From positions 62,001 through 126,000 of the forward strand of contig CAWKJX010000012.1 in the NCBI GenBank assembly GCA_963850095.1: 64,000 bases of DNA. The letters are read 5' to 3'. Origin of the DNA: Bog-473 sp963850095. GTDB taxonomy: Bacteria > Actinomycetota > Acidimicrobiia > Acidimicrobiales > RAAP-2. Below the pieces are notes generated by a model. The model worked only from the letters and a program-made list of their open reading frames with translations, was not told the origin of the DNA and searched no databases. This document shows, one piece after another, positions 26,098 through 35,211 of this stretch; the first letter of the stretch is position 1; every line of letters begins with the position of its first letter. The position numbers and the translations under genes were made by a program.

Positions 26098-27122
26098 ACG
26101 CTTCAAGGCAAGAACTCGAACCGAACTTCGCGCACCTCATCGCCATGACCGACGAGCGCGGCACCTTCGAGCATGCCCTCTTCAGCGAGCCCAGACCCGA
26201 GCACGGCTACTGCAGTGACGACATGGCGCGCGTTCTTGTCGTCGCCGCTCGGGAACCGCGCCATGGACCGGCGATGCGCGACCTGGCCATGCTCAGCTTG
26301 AGTTTTCTCCAGGACGCCCTGGACCTCCAGGGCAAGTGCCGGAACCGAATGAACCAAACGGGAGCCTGGGAAGACCCGCCGGCACTGAATGACTGCTGGG
26401 GCAGGAGCATCTTGGGCCTGGGCACCGCCGCCTCTCGCAGCAACGACCACCTCATCCGCCACTTGGCCAAAACGGGACTCCAACGAGCGATGCGGCAACG
26501 CTCACCCTGGCCGAAGGCGATGGCCTTCGCGGCGCTCGGTGCGGCCGAGCTGCTCAGCGTCGACCCCGACAACGTGGCTGCGCTCACCCTTCTGGCCGAC
26601 GCCGCTGACTCGATGAGCGGACCCAGCCGACACACCCGGTGGCCTTGGCCCGAACAACGCCTCACCTACGCCAACGCAACCATCCCCGAGGCCATGATTG
26701 CGGCCGGATCTGTTCTCGAGCGTCCGGCTCTCCTTCGGAGCGGGTTGGATCTCTTGGAGTGGCTGCTGGCCCGTGAGACCCAGCACGGTCATCTCTCGGT
26801 CACCCCCGTCGGAGGCAGTGGTCCCGATGATCATGGTCCGGGGTTCGACCAACAGCCCATTGAAGTGGCGGCACTCGCCGACGCATGTGCACGAGCGCAG
26901 ATCGTCGACGGCGACGGGCGGTGGATGGAAGGGGTCACCGCGGCCGCAGATTGGTTCCTTGGTGACAATGACGTAGGGCTCGTCATGTGGGACCCCCTCA
27001 CCGGGGGAGCCTTCGACGGCCTCGAAAGAGACGGCGCCAATCTCAACCAGGGCACCGAGTCGACGCTCGCCCTCGTCTCGACCATGCAGCACGCACGTTC
27101 TTCTGTGAGCGTCTTGCAATGA
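26094..27122 (+). CDS. alpha-helical glycoside-hydrolase-like protein of the GT4/GH130 operon
   Basis: A 342-residue protein, predicted to be mostly helical with hairpin pairs, like the (alpha/alpha)-barrel domains found fused or adjacent to family-4 glycosyltransferases. Readable landmarks are HALFSEPRPEHGYCSDDMAR near the N-terminus, NDCWGRSILGLG and WPWPEQRLTYANATIPEAMI in the middle, and MWDPLTGGAFDGL with NLNQGTESTLALVS near the end. The last matches the G-x-N-x-N-x-G-A-E-S-T-L motif of that group. Genes of this type sit between GT4 and GH130 in other actinobacteria, and here the gene overlaps both neighbours by four bases. The exact reaction is not known. It may bind or trim the mannose-containing product. 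Confidence 0.75.
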   Translation: MNASRQELEPNFAHLIAMTDERGTFEHALFSEPRPEHGYCSDDMARVLVVAAREPRHGPAMRDLAMLSLSFLQDALDLQGKCRNRMNQTGAWEDPPALNDCWGRSILGLGTAASRSNDHLIRHLAKTGLQRAMRQRSPWPKAMAFAALGAAELLSVDPDNVAALTLLADAADSMSGPSRHTRWPWPEQRLTYANATIPEAMIAAGSVLERPALLRSGLDLLEWLLARETQHGHLSVTPVGGSGPDDHGPGFDQQPIEVAALADACARAQIVDGDGRWMEGVTAAADWFLGDNDVGLVMWDPLTGGAFDGLERDGANLNQGTESTLALVSTMQHARSSVSVLQ

Positions 27123-28606
27123 TTGGGCAACGATCGAGTCTGGCTCGTCGCAGCTCGATCCATATTGCGGCCGACAGGTCTCGGGTGGTGACCCGACTGT
27201 TCGTCCCGGGCCACGAAGGCTTCGACCAACAGGAGTCGCGATCCAACTCGGTCTTACAACGTGTCTTGGCGCTGCCGGACGACGAGGTTCAGCGAAGCTA
27301 TGACGATGTGGTAGCGCGATTCGAGGGCCGGCATCACGGCCTGACCGAGACCTTCCTGCAGCACGCAGATGAGCTCTCCGATCGCCTCGACCCCGAACCC
27401 CGACTGTCACCAACCCGCCGCCTGTTACTCGGTGCGACGTTCACATGTGAATACGCAATTGAGGGTGCCGCCCTCTGCAATCCGAGCATGGTGATGCACC
27501 CTGATCAGACCGGAGTCAGCCTCGGGGAGCTGCGATTTGTCATGAGCGTCCGGGGCATTGGCGAGGGTCATTGCTCTTCAATCGGTTTCCGGACGGGGAC
27601 GATCGCTGGTTCGGGCGAGGTTGAGTTCGACCCCGCTCCGACCTTCGCCTCCATTGGACGTCGGGACAGGCCGATCCTCGAGGCCGAGGTATTCAGAGGA
27701 GAGCTGCGTCGGCTCCGTGGAGGCGGGGAGGACGCTGACTACGTGTTGGGTCACCTCGGGCCGAGGTTCAGTGAAGCGGAACTGGAGGGACGGCTGCGCA
27801 TTCTGGAGGACCACGTTGCCACTCGAAAGCAGGCGAAGAGGACCGTCGGCCTCATGCGGAGGATCGCCGAACGGAGCTACCGCGTCCGCTTCGAGGCAGG
27901 CACACAGTTGAGCGAGCAGGTGCTCGTGCCGGCCATGAGTGCCGAGTCCAAGGGCATGGAAGACGCCCGATTCGTGAGATTCGTCGAAGACGATGGCGAG
28001 GCCACCTACTTCGCCTCCTACACGGCCTACAACGGGACCGACATCGGCCAGCAACTGCTCGAGACAAAGGACTTCTCGAGCTACACCTCTTCTCCGATGG
28101 TGGGTGCTTCCGCGGCCAACAAGGGCCTCGCTCTCTTTCCCCGCCGCATCGACGGCTGTTTCGCCGCACTCTCTCGAAGCGATCGGGAGTCGAACACCAT
28201 CGCCTACTCGGAGAGTCCGCGTCGCTGGGAAGCAGGGCTCGGATGCCAGGCGCCTACGAGGTCATGGGAAGTCGTTCAACTCGGCAACTGCGGGTCGCCC
28301 ATCGAGACCGACGCAGGCTGGTTGGTGCTCACTCACGGGGTCGGCCCCATGCGCACCTACAGCATCGGGGCAATACTGCTCTCGCTCGAGGACCCCACCC
28401 AGGTCGTTGGCCAGCTTCGTGAGCCACTGCTCAGCCCAGCTCCCGCAGAGCAGGATGGCTACGTACCGAATGTCGTGTACTCCTGTGGTGCCCTCCTCCA
28501 CGAGGGCACTCTCGCCATTCCCTACGGAATCGGCGACTGTGCCATTGGCGTTGCGACCGTCTCCCTCGACGAACTTCTCGCCGCCCTGAGGCCCATTCCC
28601 GATTGA
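27119..28606 (+). CDS. glycoside hydrolase/phosphorylase family 130 protein
   Basis: A 495-residue protein with the five-bladed propeller signature of GH130 enzymes, which phosphorolyse beta-mannosides to mannose-1-phosphate. Key block KGMEDARFVRFVED (the E-D-x-R motif with the catalytic Asp) is followed by YTAYNGTDIGQQL. Later blocks are NKGLALFPRRIDG, NCGSPIETDAGWLVLTHGVGPMR (the G-x-x-P-I-E-T-x-x-G-W-L motif) and VPNVVYSCGALLH. The first about 170 residues are an added helical region that marks the larger mannan/beta-1,2-mannoside group. The ATG at 27119 overlaps the previous stop. A longer open frame from 26987 exists but overlaps the upstream gene. The operon suggests synthesis and turnover of a mannose-containing storage or envelope glycan. 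Confidence 0.88.
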   Translation: MIGQRSSLARRSSIHIAADRSRVVTRLFVPGHEGFDQQESRSNSVLQRVLALPDDEVQRSYDDVVARFEGRHHGLTETFLQHADELSDRLDPEPRLSPTRRLLLGATFTCEYAIEGAALCNPSMVMHPDQTGVSLGELRFVMSVRGIGEGHCSSIGFRTGTIAGSGEVEFDPAPTFASIGRRDRPILEAEVFRGELRRLRGGGEDADYVLGHLGPRFSEAELEGRLRILEDHVATRKQAKRTVGLMRRIAERSYRVRFEAGTQLSEQVLVPAMSAESKGMEDARFVRFVEDDGEATYFASYTAYNGTDIGQQLLETKDFSSYTSSPMVGASAANKGLALFPRRIDGCFAALSRSDRESNTIAYSESPRRWEAGLGCQAPTRSWEVVQLGNCGSPIETDAGWLVLTHGVGPMRTYSIGAILLSLEDPTQVVGQLREPLLSPAPAEQDGYVPNVVYSCGALLHEGTLAIPYGIGDCAIGVATVSLDELLAALRPIPD

Positions 28607-28636
28607 CTCACCACAAAATGCGAATGATTGGAGAAC

Positions 28637-28768
28637 ATGGTGCCAGACAGATCGCCACAGAAGCCCTCCGGAAAGAAACCCGGCAAGTCCCTCAAGGAAA
28701 AGAGGGGGGCGAAAAAGGAAAAACGAGATCAACGAAAGAAGGTTGATCGCATGGGGCTTGGGCGTTGA
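28637..28768 (+). CDS. 43-residue Lys/Arg-rich small protein
   Basis: A small ORF not covered by ordinary length cut-offs. ATG 28637 is preceded by GGAG at a good distance, and TGA is at 28766. The product is very basic: it begins MVPDRSPQKPSGKKPGK, then SLKEKRGAKKEKRDQRKK, with 16 Lys/Arg in the first 38 residues. It ends inside the ribosome-binding region of the next glycosyltransferase gene (GTG 28776), in the order GH130, small protein, GT4. Short proteins with a KS-x-K-E-K-R core are widespread in actinobacteria and have no known function. Nucleic-acid or ribosome binding is a plain inference from charge. Confidence 0.65.
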   Translation: MVPDRSPQKPSGKKPGKSLKEKRGAKKEKRDQRKKVDRMGLGR

Positions 28769-28775
28769 AGGCACT

Positions 28776-29828
28776 GTGCGCATCGCGGTACTCGCACCGA
28801 TTTCGTGGCGTGTGCCACCACGCCACTACGGACCGTGGGAACTCTTTGCCTCCCTCCTGACCGAAGGGCTCGTCTCCAGGGGGCACGCGGTCACACTCTT
28901 CGCCACCGGTGACTCGGAAACGTCTGCCGTTCTGAGCAGCGTGATCCCACGAGGTTGGTCAGAAGATCCGAGCACCGACCCGAAGGTGGCTGAGTGCCTC
29001 CACATATCGGAGGTATTCGAGCGGGCATCGGAGTTCGACATCATCCACAACAGCTTCGACTTCCTGCCGCTCACCTACTCCGGGTTGATCACGACTCCGG
29101 TGGTCACGACCATCCACGGCTTCTCTTCACCGGAGATTGTGCCTGTCTACGCCAAGTACAACGGCAGCTCCTCTTACGTCGCGATAAGCGAGGCTGATCG
29201 GCATCCCGATCTGGACTACGCGGCCACCATCCACCACGGGATCGACACGGATAGTTTCACATTCAATCCGGCGTCGGGTTCCTACTTGGCGTTCTTCGGA
29301 CGCATTCACCCGGACAAGGGCGTGGTCGCGGCCATCGATGTCGCCAACCAGGCGGGCATTCCACTGCGGATCGCCGGAATCATTCATGATGAGGCGTACT
29401 TCGAACACGAAATCAGGCCACGCCTGGACGGCGAGCGTGTGCAGTACGTCGGTCCCGTCCTCGCCGACGATCGCTCATCCTTCCTGGGTGGCGCCCTCGC
29501 CCTCCTTCATTTGATCGACTTTGACGAGCCATTTGGGCTCTCGGTGGTGGAGGCCATGGCTTGCGGGACACCCGTGATTGCCTTCGACCGAGGTTCCATG
29601 TCCGAAATCATCATCGAAGGTACGACGGGTTGTCTGGTGCCCGATGTCACCGCGGCGGCCGGCGCCATTGGGCGAATCGGCCAATTCGACCGGCGGAGAG
29701 TTCGAGAATCAGCCGTTCAGCGGTTCAGCAGCGATCGCATGGTCGATGACTACATCACCGTCTATCGACGGGCCATCGCCGAATATGACCGGCGATCGCC
29801 GTACCTCGACATCGGATACACGCCCTGA
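28776..29828 (+). CDS. glycosyltransferase family 4
   Basis: A 350-residue GT-B fold enzyme. The start is set to GTG 28776 (VRIAVLAPISWRVPPRHYGPW), which begins directly at the first beta strand and has GAAGG upstream; a longer frame would overlap the small basic ORF. The acceptor half carries the P-P-x-x-Y-G-x-W-E glycine-rich loop variant. The donor half contains FFGRIHPDKGVVAAIDVA and the E-x7-E motif in DEPFGLSVVEAMACGTPVIA. It resembles GT4 enzymes of the mannosyl/glucosyl type with a short N-terminal domain. It is the last gene of the glycan operon; after it, about 240 bp separate it from the convergent DyP gene. Confidence 0.88.
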   Translation: MRIAVLAPISWRVPPRHYGPWELFASLLTEGLVSRGHAVTLFATGDSETSAVLSSVIPRGWSEDPSTDPKVAECLHISEVFERASEFDIIHNSFDFLPLTYSGLITTPVVTTIHGFSSPEIVPVYAKYNGSSSYVAISEADRHPDLDYAATIHHGIDTDSFTFNPASGSYLAFFGRIHPDKGVVAAIDVANQAGIPLRIAGIIHDEAYFEHEIRPRLDGERVQYVGPVLADDRSSFLGGALALLHLIDFDEPFGLSVVEAMACGTPVIAFDRGSMSEIIIEGTTGCLVPDVTAAAGAIGRIGQFDRRRVRESAVQRFSSDRMVDDYITVYRRAIAEYDRRSPYLDIGYTP

Positions 29829-30068
29829 ACTCCGGGTCCCACGCCGCTTGGAAGTCGCAGGACGGTTGACGGACGTTACGTCCCGAGGGATCACGATCTG
29901 AAGTCAGTGATCGTCAGTCGAGATCCGACCCGACGGACGAAGAGCATCGCGGGCAACGAGGCGGTGGCCGCACGACCCCCGGTGCCACTCATGCGGAGGG
30001 CGGCGCGGACAGACGCGAAGCTGCTCGACGAACCGTCGGTAAATCCGCTCCGGTCTTGGTCGAAGAGT

Positions 30069-31170
30069 CTAGGTCGAAGAACCCTTGAGCGCGCCGATCC
30101 CGAGTGACCCGTCTCCTGTCCCGGCGGCGGCTCCGTCAGGGACCGGCTCTTCCCGTTTCGCCGCTTGCGCTTCCCCCGCTGTGGTTGCCCCATCGGCCTC
30201 GCCCGGCAACGGCGGAGCGTCGTCGAGGAAGTCGGCAGTGGGCACAAAGAACAAGGAGCCCGTGATGGCGGTCGAGAAATCGAGGATGCGGTCGTAGTTG
30301 CCGGGCGGGTCCCCGAGGAACATGCGCTGGAGCATCAGCTCGGTGACGGCAGGGGTCGCGGCGTACCCGATGAAGTAGGTGCCGAACTCCCCGGCGGCCA
30401 AGGACCCGAAGGGCATGTTCTCCCGCAGAATCTGGCGCTGCGTGCCATCGGGCTCAACAATGGTGTTCAGCGCCACATGCGAGTTGGAAGGCTTGACATC
30501 GTCGTCCATCTCGACGTTCGAGAGCTTGGCCCGCCCGATCGCCCGTTCCTGTTCCTCGACCGTGAGCGCGTCCCAAGCTGCCATGTCGTGGACGTACTTC
30601 TGGACGATGACGTAGCTCCCTCCGGCGAAAGGCGGATCCTCGGCCCCGATGGTCACGGCCGCCTCGGCGGCCGATCCGGTCGGGTTCTCCGTCCCGTCGA
30701 CAAAGCCGAGGAGATCGCGCTCGTCGAAGTACTTGAACCCGTGGACCTCGTCGACCACTGTCGCCGCCCCGAGAAGCCGGCCGGCGACCAGGGAGGCCAG
30801 CTCCCAGCAGAGGTCCATCGTCGCGGCCCGGATGTGGAACAAGAGGTCACCCGGCGTCGCGACGGCCCGAGTGCGCAGCGCCGTCGAGAGCCTCGAACGG
30901 GTGGAGCTCGGACGGCCGAGGACCGGTGAAGAGGCGATCCCATGCGCCCGATCCCACCCCGGCCACCACGGCCAGCCCACCGGCGGGGGAACGGAAACTG
31001 ACCGTCCGGGCCAGTCCCGACAGGTCGGCCAGCAGATCGTGGACTGCTGACGCCCCGCCGTCGTCGATGGTCAGGACGAGTATGACGGCGCTGGCGGTGA
31101 GCGGGGTGAGCACAGGCTGGGCTACCGGTGGTCCGGCAACGGCCGCCGGGTTCTGTGAGGCAGTCGCCAT
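30069..31170 (-). CDS. DyP-type heme peroxidase with encapsulin cargo-loading tail (one frameshift)
   Basis: Repaired length is about 366 residues. The B-type DyP N-terminus is QPVLTPLTASAVILVLTI. GFVDGTENPTG holds the G-x-x-D-G catalytic Asp. The proximal heme His is in SNSHVALN, and the distal Arg and Asn are in QILRENMPFG. Near 30880 the frame moves by one base (...FEALDG to RAVATPGDLLFHIRAA). After the catalytic domain comes a flexible Ala/Glu/Pro/Gly linker of about 45 residues, then the last 14 residues DGSLGIGALKGSST. That tail is the classic peptide which loads DyP into encapsulin nanocompartments. In many actinobacteria the shell gene follows directly; here only about 240 bp and a convergent gene follow, with no shell gene. 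ATG 31170 has GGGAGAG upstream. Confidence 0.9.
30072..30113 (-). other. encapsulin cargo-loading peptide (coding segment)
   Basis: Fourteen codons for DGSLGIGALKGSST directly before the TAG at 30069. The known actinobacterial DyP tag consensus is (D/E)GSLGIGSLKGS. The only change in the core is Ala for Ser after the second Gly-containing pair. It is separated from the enzyme by a low-complexity linker, as in proven cargo proteins. Confidence 0.85.
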
Positions 31171-31433
31171 AGCCACTCTCCCGTGTCTCGTGCCCAATGT
31201 TCGTCAAGCCGACGGGCAGCGCGGCCCGAGGTCGGCTCACGAGGAGCGTAGCGGTGGGAATCAGCACGGTGCTGCGCCATTCGATCCGTTCTGACCAGGC
31301 GCAACGGGGCTACACAGGCCCTGGAGAGGGACAGCGAGGTGGTCGGCACAACGGGCGCCGCGACACCGCCGGTTCTGAGCAGTTCTCGGCTGTCAGAAGT
31401 CGGGAGCTGGAGCTGCGCTGACGGCCCGGTGCG

Positions 31434-32210
31434 TCATCCGGGAGGTCGGTGGGCGCTCACCATGCAGTACTGGGTCCCGTCGCCGAACGTCGCGTCGAGG
31501 ACCAGGCCGGCCCGGTCGAGCGCGCCGAGCAGCTCTTCTCGCCTGAGCGCCGAGCCGAGCCACTGCGGCTCGAGGCAACCTCGTGGCTTGTGGCCGAGGC
31601 GCCGGCTCAGCCGCTTCGCGATCGTGTCCTCCGCCGCCCACGACTCGCGTCGGTGGATCTCCGGCTGCTCGCTCACCTGAAAGACGGTCCAACCCCCCGG
31701 CCGCAGGACCCGCCCGATCTCCTCGATGTAGCCGCAGGTGACCCGCGGGTCGGGTACGTGCTGGAAGACAATGAACGAGTAGGCGACGTCCATGCTGGCG
31801 TCAGCCACACCGCTCAGGTCCAGCCCGTTCCCCACGAGCAGCTCGACGTTGGCCTCGTCGGCCAGGGCCTTACGAGCACGATCGACCATCTCCCTCGAGA
31901 CGTCGATCCCCACGACGTGACCGGCCCGAGCGGCCAGGGCTTTGGTCAAGCGCCCGATGCCACAGCCAATCTCGACAACCCGGTCGTTCGGCCCAATGCT
32001 GCGCGAGAAGGGCTCCAGCGTGCGGTCGAGGTTGTCGGGTCCCGAAGCCCAGAATTCGGCCTCGTCGGTATGGGCGTAGTCGAGGGTGCTGTGGATGAAG
32101 AACATGGCGTTCTCTCGGGCTTTGGCGTCCCAGTAGGCGCGCATGGCGAGCCCGTCGTCTCCTTCGGCCTCGGTGCCGGCCGGTGGCTTTGTAGTGGAGA
32201 AAGGCTTCAT
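31434..32210 (-). CDS. class I SAM-dependent methyltransferase
   Basis: About 258 residues from ATG 32210 (MKPFSTTKPP...). A longer frame upstream is not supported. Motif I is RVVEIGCGIGRLTKALAAR, followed by VVGIDVSREMVDRARKAL. Then come ELLVGNGLDL, DVAYSFIVFQHVPDP (motif III-IV region) and EIGRVLRPGGWTVFQVSEQP. The C-terminus (LGALDRAGLVLDATFGDGTQYCMV) is the usual last strand. The N-terminal segment AMRAYWDAKARENAMFFI is typical of small-molecule or polyketide-type methyltransferases with a W-D-x-K-A-R-E-N entry. It is on the same strand as the DyP gene, about 260 bp away. No functional link is evident. Confidence 0.87.
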   Translation of the reverse strand: MKPFSTTKPPAGTEAEGDDGLAMRAYWDAKARENAMFFIHSTLDYAHTDEAEFWASGPDNLDRTLEPFSRSIGPNDRVVEIGCGIGRLTKALAARAGHVVGIDVSREMVDRARKALADEANVELLVGNGLDLSGVADASMDVAYSFIVFQHVPDPRVTCGYIEEIGRVLRPGGWTVFQVSEQPEIHRRESWAAEDTIAKRLSRRLGHKPRGCLEPQWLGSALRREELLGALDRAGLVLDATFGDGTQYCMVSAHRPPG

Positions 32211-32581
32211 GTCGCTCGTCCGCCCCTGTCTCTCGAGACCTCCCAGGGGGAACGCCGCCACACGGGCGACCTTGCGTGGGGCTCGTGGGCCGGCCGGCCG
32301 CCACCCAGAGGGGTCGGCGCACCCAGTCGGGGCCGTGAGACCGTGCCGGTGCATGGACGCGGGCGCTGACGGGCGACCCGGCGCCGGCCTGTCTCCCCAC
32401 TCGGCTACCCGTACTCCAAGGCCAAGGCGGTCCAGCACTCTTCGCCGCGCTCGGTCGCAACGTCGAAGTGGTGCTGTCCGGACGTCCTCACGAATCGGTT
32501 CACCCTGGCCTCGAAATGCAAGAACGGGTCCGGTGGGCCACAGTGGGGCACCGGGCACATTCCAGTCTGAGGAGGTCGAGG
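32211..32581. other. 371-bp divergent intergenic region
   Basis: It separates the methyltransferase (leftward) from the SDR operon (rightward). I see no gene. A clear AGGAGGTCGAGG ribosome-binding site lies at its right end, just before the SDR start at 32582. No convincing operator symmetry is visible. Confidence 0.45.
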
Positions 32582-33380
32582 ATGGGTCGACTGCAGAATC
32601 GGGTGGCGATCGTCACCGGAGCCGGCGACGGAATCGGTCGGGGCATCGCCCGGGCCTTCTCGCGCGAAGGGGCGCGGGTCCTGGTGGCCGAGATGAACCA
32701 GGATGCCGGGGTCGTGGTGGCCGACGAGCTCATGGCGGAGTTCGGGACGGAGGCCCATGCGGTCACCACCGATGTCTCCGAGGAGTCGGACGTCCGCGCC
32801 ATGGTCGCCGCCGCCATCGATCGCTGGGGGACGGTGGACATCCTGGTGAACAATGCCTGGGGCGGCGGAAGTCTGTGCCGCGTGGAGTACAAGACGAACG
32901 AGCAGATGGACCATGGCCTGCGGGTCGGCCTCTACGGCCCGCTGTGGGCGATGCAAGCGTCGCTGCCGGCGATGCGTGCACAAGGTCGGGGCAACATCAT
33001 CAACCTCTGCTCGCTCAACGGGGTCAACGCCCATATCGGCACAACCGAGTACAACTGCGCCAAGGAAGCCCTGCGCACCCTCACCCGCACCGCCGCTCGG
33101 GAATGGGCAGCCTATGGGGTCGTGGCCAATGCCATCTGCCCGGGCGCCAAGACGGCGGCCTCCCGGGCTGTGTTCGCCGCCAACCCCGAGCTGGAGGCGA
33201 TGGCCGACGCCGCCAATCCCATGGGACGGTTGGGCGATCCCGAGACCGACATCGCGCCTGTTCGCGGTCTTCCTGGCCAGCGACGATGCCCGCTACCTCA
33301 CGGGCAACACGCTGTTCGTGGACGGCGGCAGTCACATCAATGGCGCGCCGTGGGTCCCCGCTCTGCCCGACCATCCGTGA
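32582..33380 (+). CDS. short-chain dehydrogenase/reductase (one frameshift)
   Basis: About 265 residues. The NAD(P) motif is IVTGAGDGIGRGIARAFSREG, VLVNNAWGGGS is the N-N-A-G-like block, and the active site has Ser in NIINLCSLNG with Y-x-x-x-K in EYNCAKEALRTL. Near 33255 one extra base shifts the frame; the end then reads LFAVFLASDDARYLTGNTLF with the standard VDGGSHI finish and TGA at 33378. Substitution N-N-A-W for N-N-A-G is unusual but tolerated in the family. The substrate is unknown; this type is frequent in steroid, terpenoid or acyl degradation clusters. Its stop overlaps the start of the next SDR (GTGA). Confidence 0.85.
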
Positions 33381-34198
33381 GCACGCCCGCTGCACCCACG
33401 GCGTTGGTGACCGGCGCCAGCCGGGGGATCGGACGGGCCATCGCCCTGGGACTCGCCACCGCCGGGTTCGACCTGGCCATCACCGCCCGCACGGTGCACG
33501 AGGGCGATCCGACGGCGTCCGATCCCGTGACCGGCGCGGCACTCCCGGGCAACCTGGACTCGACTGTCTCGAGCATCGAGGCGGTCGGTCGGCGCGCCGT
33601 GCCCATACGGCTCGATTTGCTCGACCTCGACGCCCTGGCCCCCGCGGTCGACGCTGCGGTCGCGAGCCTGGGCCATCTCGACGTCCTGGTCAACAACGGC
33701 ATTTATGTCGGCCCCGGGAACAACAAGCGCTATCTCGACACCGAGCCCGACGAACTGGCACGTCGGGTGCTCGGCAACGTCACCGCCCCGCTCCTGCTCA
33801 CCCAGCGCGCGGTCGGTCACATGGTCGCCCGCGGCGGCGGTCTCGTGCTGAATATCACCAGTGCGGCGGGCCAACTCACCCCTCGATGTCCGGTCGGCCA
33901 GGGTGGGTGGGCCCTGTCCTATGCGGTCACGAAGGCGGGCTTCCACCGGATCGCCGACATGCTCGCCCTCGAATGCGGTGACGCCGGTGTCCGTGCCTTC
34001 AACCTGAATCCGGGCTTCGTCGGCACCGAGAGGGTGCTGGCCTCCGACGAACTGGCCTTCGTGGCCGAGAAGGGAGTCCCACCTGAGCTCGTCGGCCGGG
34101 TGGTGGCGTGGTTCGCCACCACCGGCCAGCACCGATACGAAAACGGCTCGTACCTGCAGCTGGACGATCTGGCCCGCGAGCTGGAGCATGTGGCGTGA
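33377..34198 (+). CDS. short-chain dehydrogenase/reductase
   Basis: A 273-residue SDR from GTG 33377. The cofactor motif is LVTGASRGIGRAIALGLATAG and the DVLVNNGIYVGPG block follows. Catalytic Ser is in VLNITSAAGQL, and Y-x-x-x-K is in LSYAVTKAGFHRI. An insertion after the first strand (ARTVHEGDPTASDP to LDSTVSSIEAVG) matches SDRs that accept larger substrates. The C-terminus ends HRYENGSYLQLDDLARELEHVA rather than with the usual dimer-forming tail. It is coupled to both neighbours by four-base overlaps, so the two SDRs and the SnoaL-like protein form one operon, perhaps oxidising and reducing a common ring or side-chain. Confidence 0.88.
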   Translation: MSTPAAPTALVTGASRGIGRAIALGLATAGFDLAITARTVHEGDPTASDPVTGAALPGNLDSTVSSIEAVGRRAVPIRLDLLDLDALAPAVDAAVASLGHLDVLVNNGIYVGPGNNKRYLDTEPDELARRVLGNVTAPLLLTQRAVGHMVARGGGLVLNITSAAGQLTPRCPVGQGGWALSYAVTKAGFHRIADMLALECGDAGVRAFNLNPGFVGTERVLASDELAFVAEKGVPPELVGRVVAWFATTGQHRYENGSYLQLDDLARELEHVA

Positions 34199-34716
34199 CG
34201 GGTTCAGGCTCCGACCCGGTCCCCTGGCTCGTGGCCCACGAGGAGATTCGGCAACTGGCCAGCCGCTACGCCATCGCTCTCGACGCCCGCGATCTCGACA
34301 CCCTGGTCAGTCTGTTCGTGCCCGATGTGCGAGTCGGAGCGGACCGCGTCGGCCACGACGCACTGAGGGCCAGCTTCACCGAGCAGTTGCGTCAGCTCGG
34401 AGTCACCGTCCTGCTCGTCGGCAACCACGTGATCGACGTCCTCGACGAAGACCACGCCACCGGGATCGTGTCGTGCCGGGGAGAGATCGAGATGGGCGAG
34501 CAGTGGGTCGTGCAGGCGATTCAGTACCACGACACCTACGAGCGACGCGATGGCACGTGGCTCTTCGTGCGTCGGCGTCACCTCCTGTTCTACGGGGCCG
34601 ACATGCTCCAGCGACCGATCGGGCTCCCACTCGCCCATTGGCCGGCGAGCGCCACCGGGAAGGGCGAGCTACCCGAAGTCGAGCCCACCTGGCAGGCTTT
34701 TCACGACATCAGCTGA
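34195..34716 (+). CDS. SnoaL-like / NTF2-fold polyketide-cyclase-type protein
   Basis: A 173-residue protein from GTG 34195, overlapping the previous stop (GTGA). The NTF2-like fold is shown by EEIRQLASRYAIALDARDLD at the N-terminus, followed by LVSLFVPDVRVG. Then come TVLLVGNHVIDVLDEDHATG, GEQWVVQAIQYHDTYERRDG and TWLFVRRRHLLFYGADML. This is the SnoaL_4 pattern. In the family the cone-shaped cavity binds hydrophobic ring compounds and serves cyclases, isomerases or dehydratases. In this operon a dehydratase or isomerase step between the two SDR reactions is plausible but not shown by the sequence. Confidence 0.83.
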   Translation: MTGSGSDPVPWLVAHEEIRQLASRYAIALDARDLDTLVSLFVPDVRVGADRVGHDALRASFTEQLRQLGVTVLLVGNHVIDVLDEDHATGIVSCRGEIEMGEQWVVQAIQYHDTYERRDGTWLFVRRRHLLFYGADMLQRPIGLPLAHWPASATGKGELPEVEPTWQAFHDIS

Positions 34717-35211
34717 TCCACGGCCGAATTCGACCGGGCTTCCGCCGCACACCTGGGCTCGGCCGAGCACCCCGAGGCTTGTCGCCGTCGGCCCCAGGGT
34801 GGATCATGGACTCGACATGCCGTTCCGTTAGCTCTGACGCGACCCCGCACGCCGTGACCCGGCCCGCACTGCCGGCCGTCGGCGCGCGTCCCGTTCCGCC
34901 GACCCCGTTCCCGCCCGCAAACGAGGCCCTCCTCGACCGCTCGGTCCCCATCCGGTCCGAGCGAGAGGAGCACCCTCCGTGGCACCCAAGAAGCGCGCGT
35001 CCTTCGTCGCGCTCCCCACCCTGTTGCAGTGCCGATTCCCCCAGCTGGTCGAGGTCTTCGACCACGCCGTCCGTGCCACTCCGCACGTCGGTTAGTCCCG
35101 CGGAGCCACCCATACCCGGGCAACTCCGGGTCCGACACCGAATGATCACAGCGATGCGGGGTAGGGACGCGACGATGCCCCCACCGCAGACGTCGTCCTT
35201 CTCCTGACGCG
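34717..35211. other. 495-bp intergenic region
   Basis: No gene can be supported. One short open frame (GTG 34979 to TAG 35093, 38 codons, starting MAPKKRASFVALP) has a GAGAGG upstream. It has no recognised homology and no conserved context, so it is not called. No clear terminator or operator is visible. Confidence 0.35.

Noticed and set aside
30072..30113. DyP C-terminal tail as a random low-complexity end
   Set aside because: The match to the encapsulin cargo consensus is too specific (G-S-L-G-I-G-x-L-K-G-S).
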